DNA from: Candidatus Microbacterium stercoravium
GTDB lineage: Bacteria > Actinomycetota > Actinomycetes > Actinomycetales > Microbacteriaceae
Direction: 5' to 3'
DNA: 45,989 bases
Assembly (NCBI GenBank): GCA_019117025.1
Contig: DXAM01000046.1
Coordinates: 1-45,989 of the forward strand
Part shown: positions 43,848 through 45,989 of the stretch, piece by piece
Layout of the letters: every line of letters starts with the position of its first letter
Numbering within the stretch: the stretch's first letter is position 1
Program-made: the position numbers and the translations under genes
Notes under the pieces: model-generated
Databases searched by the model: none
Told to the model about the DNA's origin: nothing
Seen by the model: the letters and a program-made list of their open reading frames with translations, nothing else

Positions 43848-43962
43848 TATTGACCGCGGCTGTTGGTCCCCCACAATCCGAGGAGAGGCATAGGACCGGT
43901 GGAAGGTTCACGCTGCGTTCTGGACGTTCGAATGCAGCGATCCCTTTGGCGGTCCATCGTCG

Positions 43963-44829
43963 CTAGCGGTTCCGGTATCGATCATGAATCTCAGCGCGGG
44001 CTTCCATCCCGGCAGACCGGTACGTCGCAACCGCTCCGGCATTGGCGCTGGGAGTGCAGACGATCGCACTCGACGATCCGAGTTGTCGAAGCTTCGCAGC
44101 GGCCGCCAGCGTAATCGCCCTCCCATAACCCTGACCGCGATAGCGGTGATGAACCCCCATGGGTTCGATCAGCCCCGGCTTGCCCACCCCGGCAGACCAG
44201 ATCGTCACTGCCGCCACAGCATTGTCTCTGTCGTCATAGGCGAGCAGACAGCGCGCATCAGCGTACGCGGGCGCCATCGCCATGGCGTTCCAACGCGCGG
44301 CCGTGAAAGACGAAGCGTCGAACGACGCCCGCTGGACGTCCACCCGCGTCTGGACGCTCTCCTGCCCCACCTCCTCGATACGCACCCCCGAGTCTGGAAC
44401 CGGCGCCGTGAGGTCGCGGCGGAGCGGCGTCCACGGCTCATCGGTGTCCCAACCTTCCTCGTCGAGCAGTTCATGGACCATCGCGCCCGACGGCACCTCG
44501 ACGTTCGCCCTGCCGGCGCTCAAGACACCGCGCTCAGGCCGAGTCAGATCATCGACGACCTGTCGCGCCAGCTTTTCGTCACGCAGCGCGTGCGGTGCGA
44601 TAGTCAGTCGCACGAGGCCTGGCCCGTCGAGCAACCCGATGGCGAGAATCTGCTTCCCGTCGCTCCACGTCCGAACGGCGCGGGATGTCGCTGTGGCGCC
44701 GAAGCGCCAGTACCATCCAAGGTCGCCCGGGTGCAGCTGCATCGGCGCCCCCTCGTACTGCCATTGCCGCAGCACTTCGATGACGTGAGGGAGATCATCC
44801 ACGTCAGGCTGGGTCAGCTGTATAGACAC
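43963..44829 (-). CDS. GNAT-family acetyltransferase, tandem-domain form
   Basis: A 288-residue protein with two GNAT-like halves. The N-terminal half (PDVDDLPHVIEVLRQWQYEG...GLVRLTIAPHALRDE) lacks a clear acetyl-CoA loop. The C-terminal half (from about 150) has GLIEPMGVHHRYRGQGYGRAITLA, the Q/RxxGxG/A acetyl-CoA motif, then AIVCTPSANAGAVATYRSAG. The tandem layout is seen in aminoglycoside/mycothiol-type GNATs. The substrate is unknown. It begins 4 bp after the ABC permease stop, so it is in the same operon as that exporter. Confidence 0.85.
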   Translation of the reverse strand: MSIQLTQPDVDDLPHVIEVLRQWQYEGAPMQLHPGDLGWYWRFGATATSRAVRTWSDGKQILAIGLLDGPGLVRLTIAPHALRDEKLARQVVDDLTRPERGVLSAGRANVEVPSGAMVHELLDEEGWDTDEPWTPLRRDLTAPVPDSGVRIEEVGQESVQTRVDVQRASFDASSFTAARWNAMAMAPAYADARCLLAYDDRDNAVAAVTIWSAGVGKPGLIEPMGVHHRYRGQGYGRAITLAAAAKLRQLGSSSAIVCTPSANAGAVATYRSAGMEARAEIHDRYRNR

Positions 44830-44833
44830 CCCC

Positions 44834-45604
44834 TCACCTCCACCGGAAGGTTCGCGTCGCGATGAGGAGCATCGGAACCGTCCACACCACCATGACCGCG
44901 ATCGGAACGAGCGACATCGGGTGCCCGTACCAGGCCGCGGTGAGTGACTGCGAGGCTGCTCCGAGAGGTGTGTAACCGGAGATCTGCCGCAGCGGCTCGG
45001 CCATCAGTGGCCCTGGCGTCCACACACCTGCGGTGAACAGGCATCCGAAGAAGATGAGCATGCCGATTCCGTTCGCGCTCTGTGCTGTGCTGGCGCGCGC
45101 GGCGATCAGCGATCCGATGCAGAGCATCTGCACAGCGGCGAGGGCGAAGATCCCGACGACGAGGAACACCGATCGCGGCGGTTGAGCATCCAAGAGCATC
45201 AAGGATGCTGCGACGGCGATCGTCGCTCCCAGCACGAGGGAGACACCGCTGAGAATCACCTGTGCGATGAGTACCCGCTGGGGGCCGACCGGGGTGGTGG
45301 CAAGTCGACGAAGTACGCCCTTCTCGCGGTATCCCCCGATCGCTGACGGGAAGTTGGTGAGTGTGACGCTGCCGAGCGCGACGGTCAGCGCAATCGGAAT
45401 GAACAGGTCGATCGCGCGGAGCTGCGCGAAAGCCGGGTCGTCTCCTCCGAGGGCTTCGCCGGTACCGGGTATGACGAGTCCTTGCAAAAGCAGGAGAGCA
45501 GTCGGAAAGAGCAAAGCCATGAAGATCGCCGTCGGATTGCGGCTCAACAGGGTTGCTTCGCTGCGGATCAGTGCAGGGAGCGCGTTCAATGCGAGTCCTT
45601 TCAT
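44834..45604 (-). CDS. ABC-2 type exporter permease (DrrB-like)
   Basis: A 256-residue membrane protein with six helices. The ABC-2 features are the amphipathic N-terminus (LIRSEATLLSRNPTAIFMAL), the conserved YREKGVLRRLATTPVGPQRV loop, and GVWTPGPLMAEPLRQISGYTPLGAASQSL near the end. ATG 45604 begins 1 bp after the ATPase stop (TGA-G-ATG). A TTG at 45589 with AAGGA upstream is an alternative. With the upstream ATPase it probably exports a drug, lipid or peptide. Confidence 0.9.
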   Translation of the reverse strand: MKGLALNALPALIRSEATLLSRNPTAIFMALLFPTALLLLQGLVIPGTGEALGGDDPAFAQLRAIDLFIPIALTVALGSVTLTNFPSAIGGYREKGVLRRLATTPVGPQRVLIAQVILSGVSLVLGATIAVAASLMLLDAQPPRSVFLVVGIFALAAVQMLCIGSLIAARASTAQSANGIGMLIFFGCLFTAGVWTPGPLMAEPLRQISGYTPLGAASQSLTAAWYGHPMSLVPIAVMVVWTVPMLLIATRTFRWR

Positions 45605-45605
45605 C

Positions 45606-45989
45606 TCATGCTGCGCGAAGCAGCTGGTCGTTCTGAATGATCGCCAAGTAGGCGTCTTCCAGGGACGGGCGTCGTTCGTCCCTGGCCAAGCCGGATGCGT
45701 CGATGAGCTCGCCTGATGTGCCCGATGCAATGGTGCGTCCGTGGGCGATGATCGCCAGGCGATCGCAGAGCGCTTCAGCCTCGTCCAGAAAATGTGTGAC
45801 CAGGTCGATCGTCACACCCTTCTCGCGGATGCTCCTGATCAGTGCCCAGACGTCGCGTCGTCCTTGGGGGTCGAGTCCGGTCGTCAACTCGTCCAGTACC
45901 GCGATGCTCGGGTTACCCACCAGCGCCAGCGCGATGGACAGTCGCTGCTTCTGTCCGCCGGACAGCGAACTGAACGCCTTTTTCCGGTG
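45606..45989 (-). CDS. ABC-2 exporter ATP-binding protein, partial (N-terminus beyond window)
   Basis: The last 127 residues of an ABC ATPase are visible. The frame is open at the right edge and reads KKAFSSLSGGQKQRLSIALA (C-loop LSGGQKQR), then VGNPSIAVLDELTTGLDPQG (Walker B with L where DEPT is usual: DELT), VTHFLDEAEALCDRLAII (switch His) and GTSGELI near the end. Walker A lies outside the window. DrrA-type ATPases share this tail. It is translated just ahead of the permease. Confidence 0.9.
   Translation of the reverse strand, partial: HRKKAFSSLSGGQKQRLSIALALVGNPSIAVLDELTTGLDPQGRRDVWALIRSIREKGVTIDLVTHFLDEAEALCDRLAIIAHGRTIASGTSGELIDASGLARDERRPSLEDAYLAIIQNDQLLRAA

Overview
The window is high-GC, gene-dense DNA in which most genes touch or overlap by ATGA/GTGA. 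It looks like an actinobacterial chromosome, most likely Microbacteriaceae (Microbacterium-like). Supporting signs are a C50-carotenoid set (crtB, crtI, crtYe, crtYf, crtEb), a coproporphyrin-type ferrochelatase with Cys ligands, a SigK/RskA pair, a DUF3516-type helicase and a CsoR copper operon. The genus is an inference from gene content. I see no rRNA, CRISPR array or phage block; most of the window reads as chromosomal backbone, with one small patch of mobile-element debris near 43.3-43.9 kb.

Layout. 1-6750 (-): a surface/secreted operon running purple-acid-phosphatase-like phosphoesterase, WxL-like protein, DUF916-like membrane-anchored protein, GH92 alpha-mannosidase (cut by the window edge). 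6895-8411: a lipoprotein, tRNA-Arg(ACG) and a small hypothetical. 8583-13440: a sugar (probably inositol) ABC transporter on + facing IolG- and IolE-like enzymes on -. 13525-18612: long-form GAPDH, a ParA-like ATPase, then a TPP riboswitch with thiC. 18685-22942: DExH helicase, YigZ-family protein and an alpha/beta hydrolase, with unusual long inverted repeats between them. 22987-26926: rskA, sigK and dipZ (-) divergent from a fasciclin lipoprotein (+), with two matching promoter-like motifs in the divergent gap.

27050-34276 (-): an eight-gene chain with every junction overlapping or nearly so: crtB-crtI-crtYe-crtYf-crtEb, an SDR-DUF2867 protein, a pyrimidine-dimer DNA glycosylase and ferrochelatase. 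A MarR-type regulator (CrtR-like) is divergent. This reads as a photoprotection operon: C50 carotenoid, UV-lesion repair and porphyrin metalation. 34936-38021: csoR-copZ-copA with CsoR-type operators. 38116-39341: an MFS transporter broken by one frameshift. 39367-43146: meso-diaminopimelate dehydrogenase, a small membrane protein, and a two-flavoenzyme fusion (luciferase-like plus FAD-linked oxidase). 43192-43847: a hairpin, the tail of an IS3-family transposase, a frameshifted multicopper-oxidase scrap and a direct repeat. 43963-45989: GNAT acetyltransferase and a drug-type ABC exporter (ATPase cut by the window edge).

Most interesting: the WxL/DUF916/GH92/phosphatase operon in an actinobacterium; the self-contained SigK regulon with twin CAATCC-N16-CGAA motifs; the carotenoid/DNA-repair/ferrochelatase chain with a 21-codon leader ORF; the LLM-FAD fusion enzyme; and the paired palindromic elements flanking yigZ.
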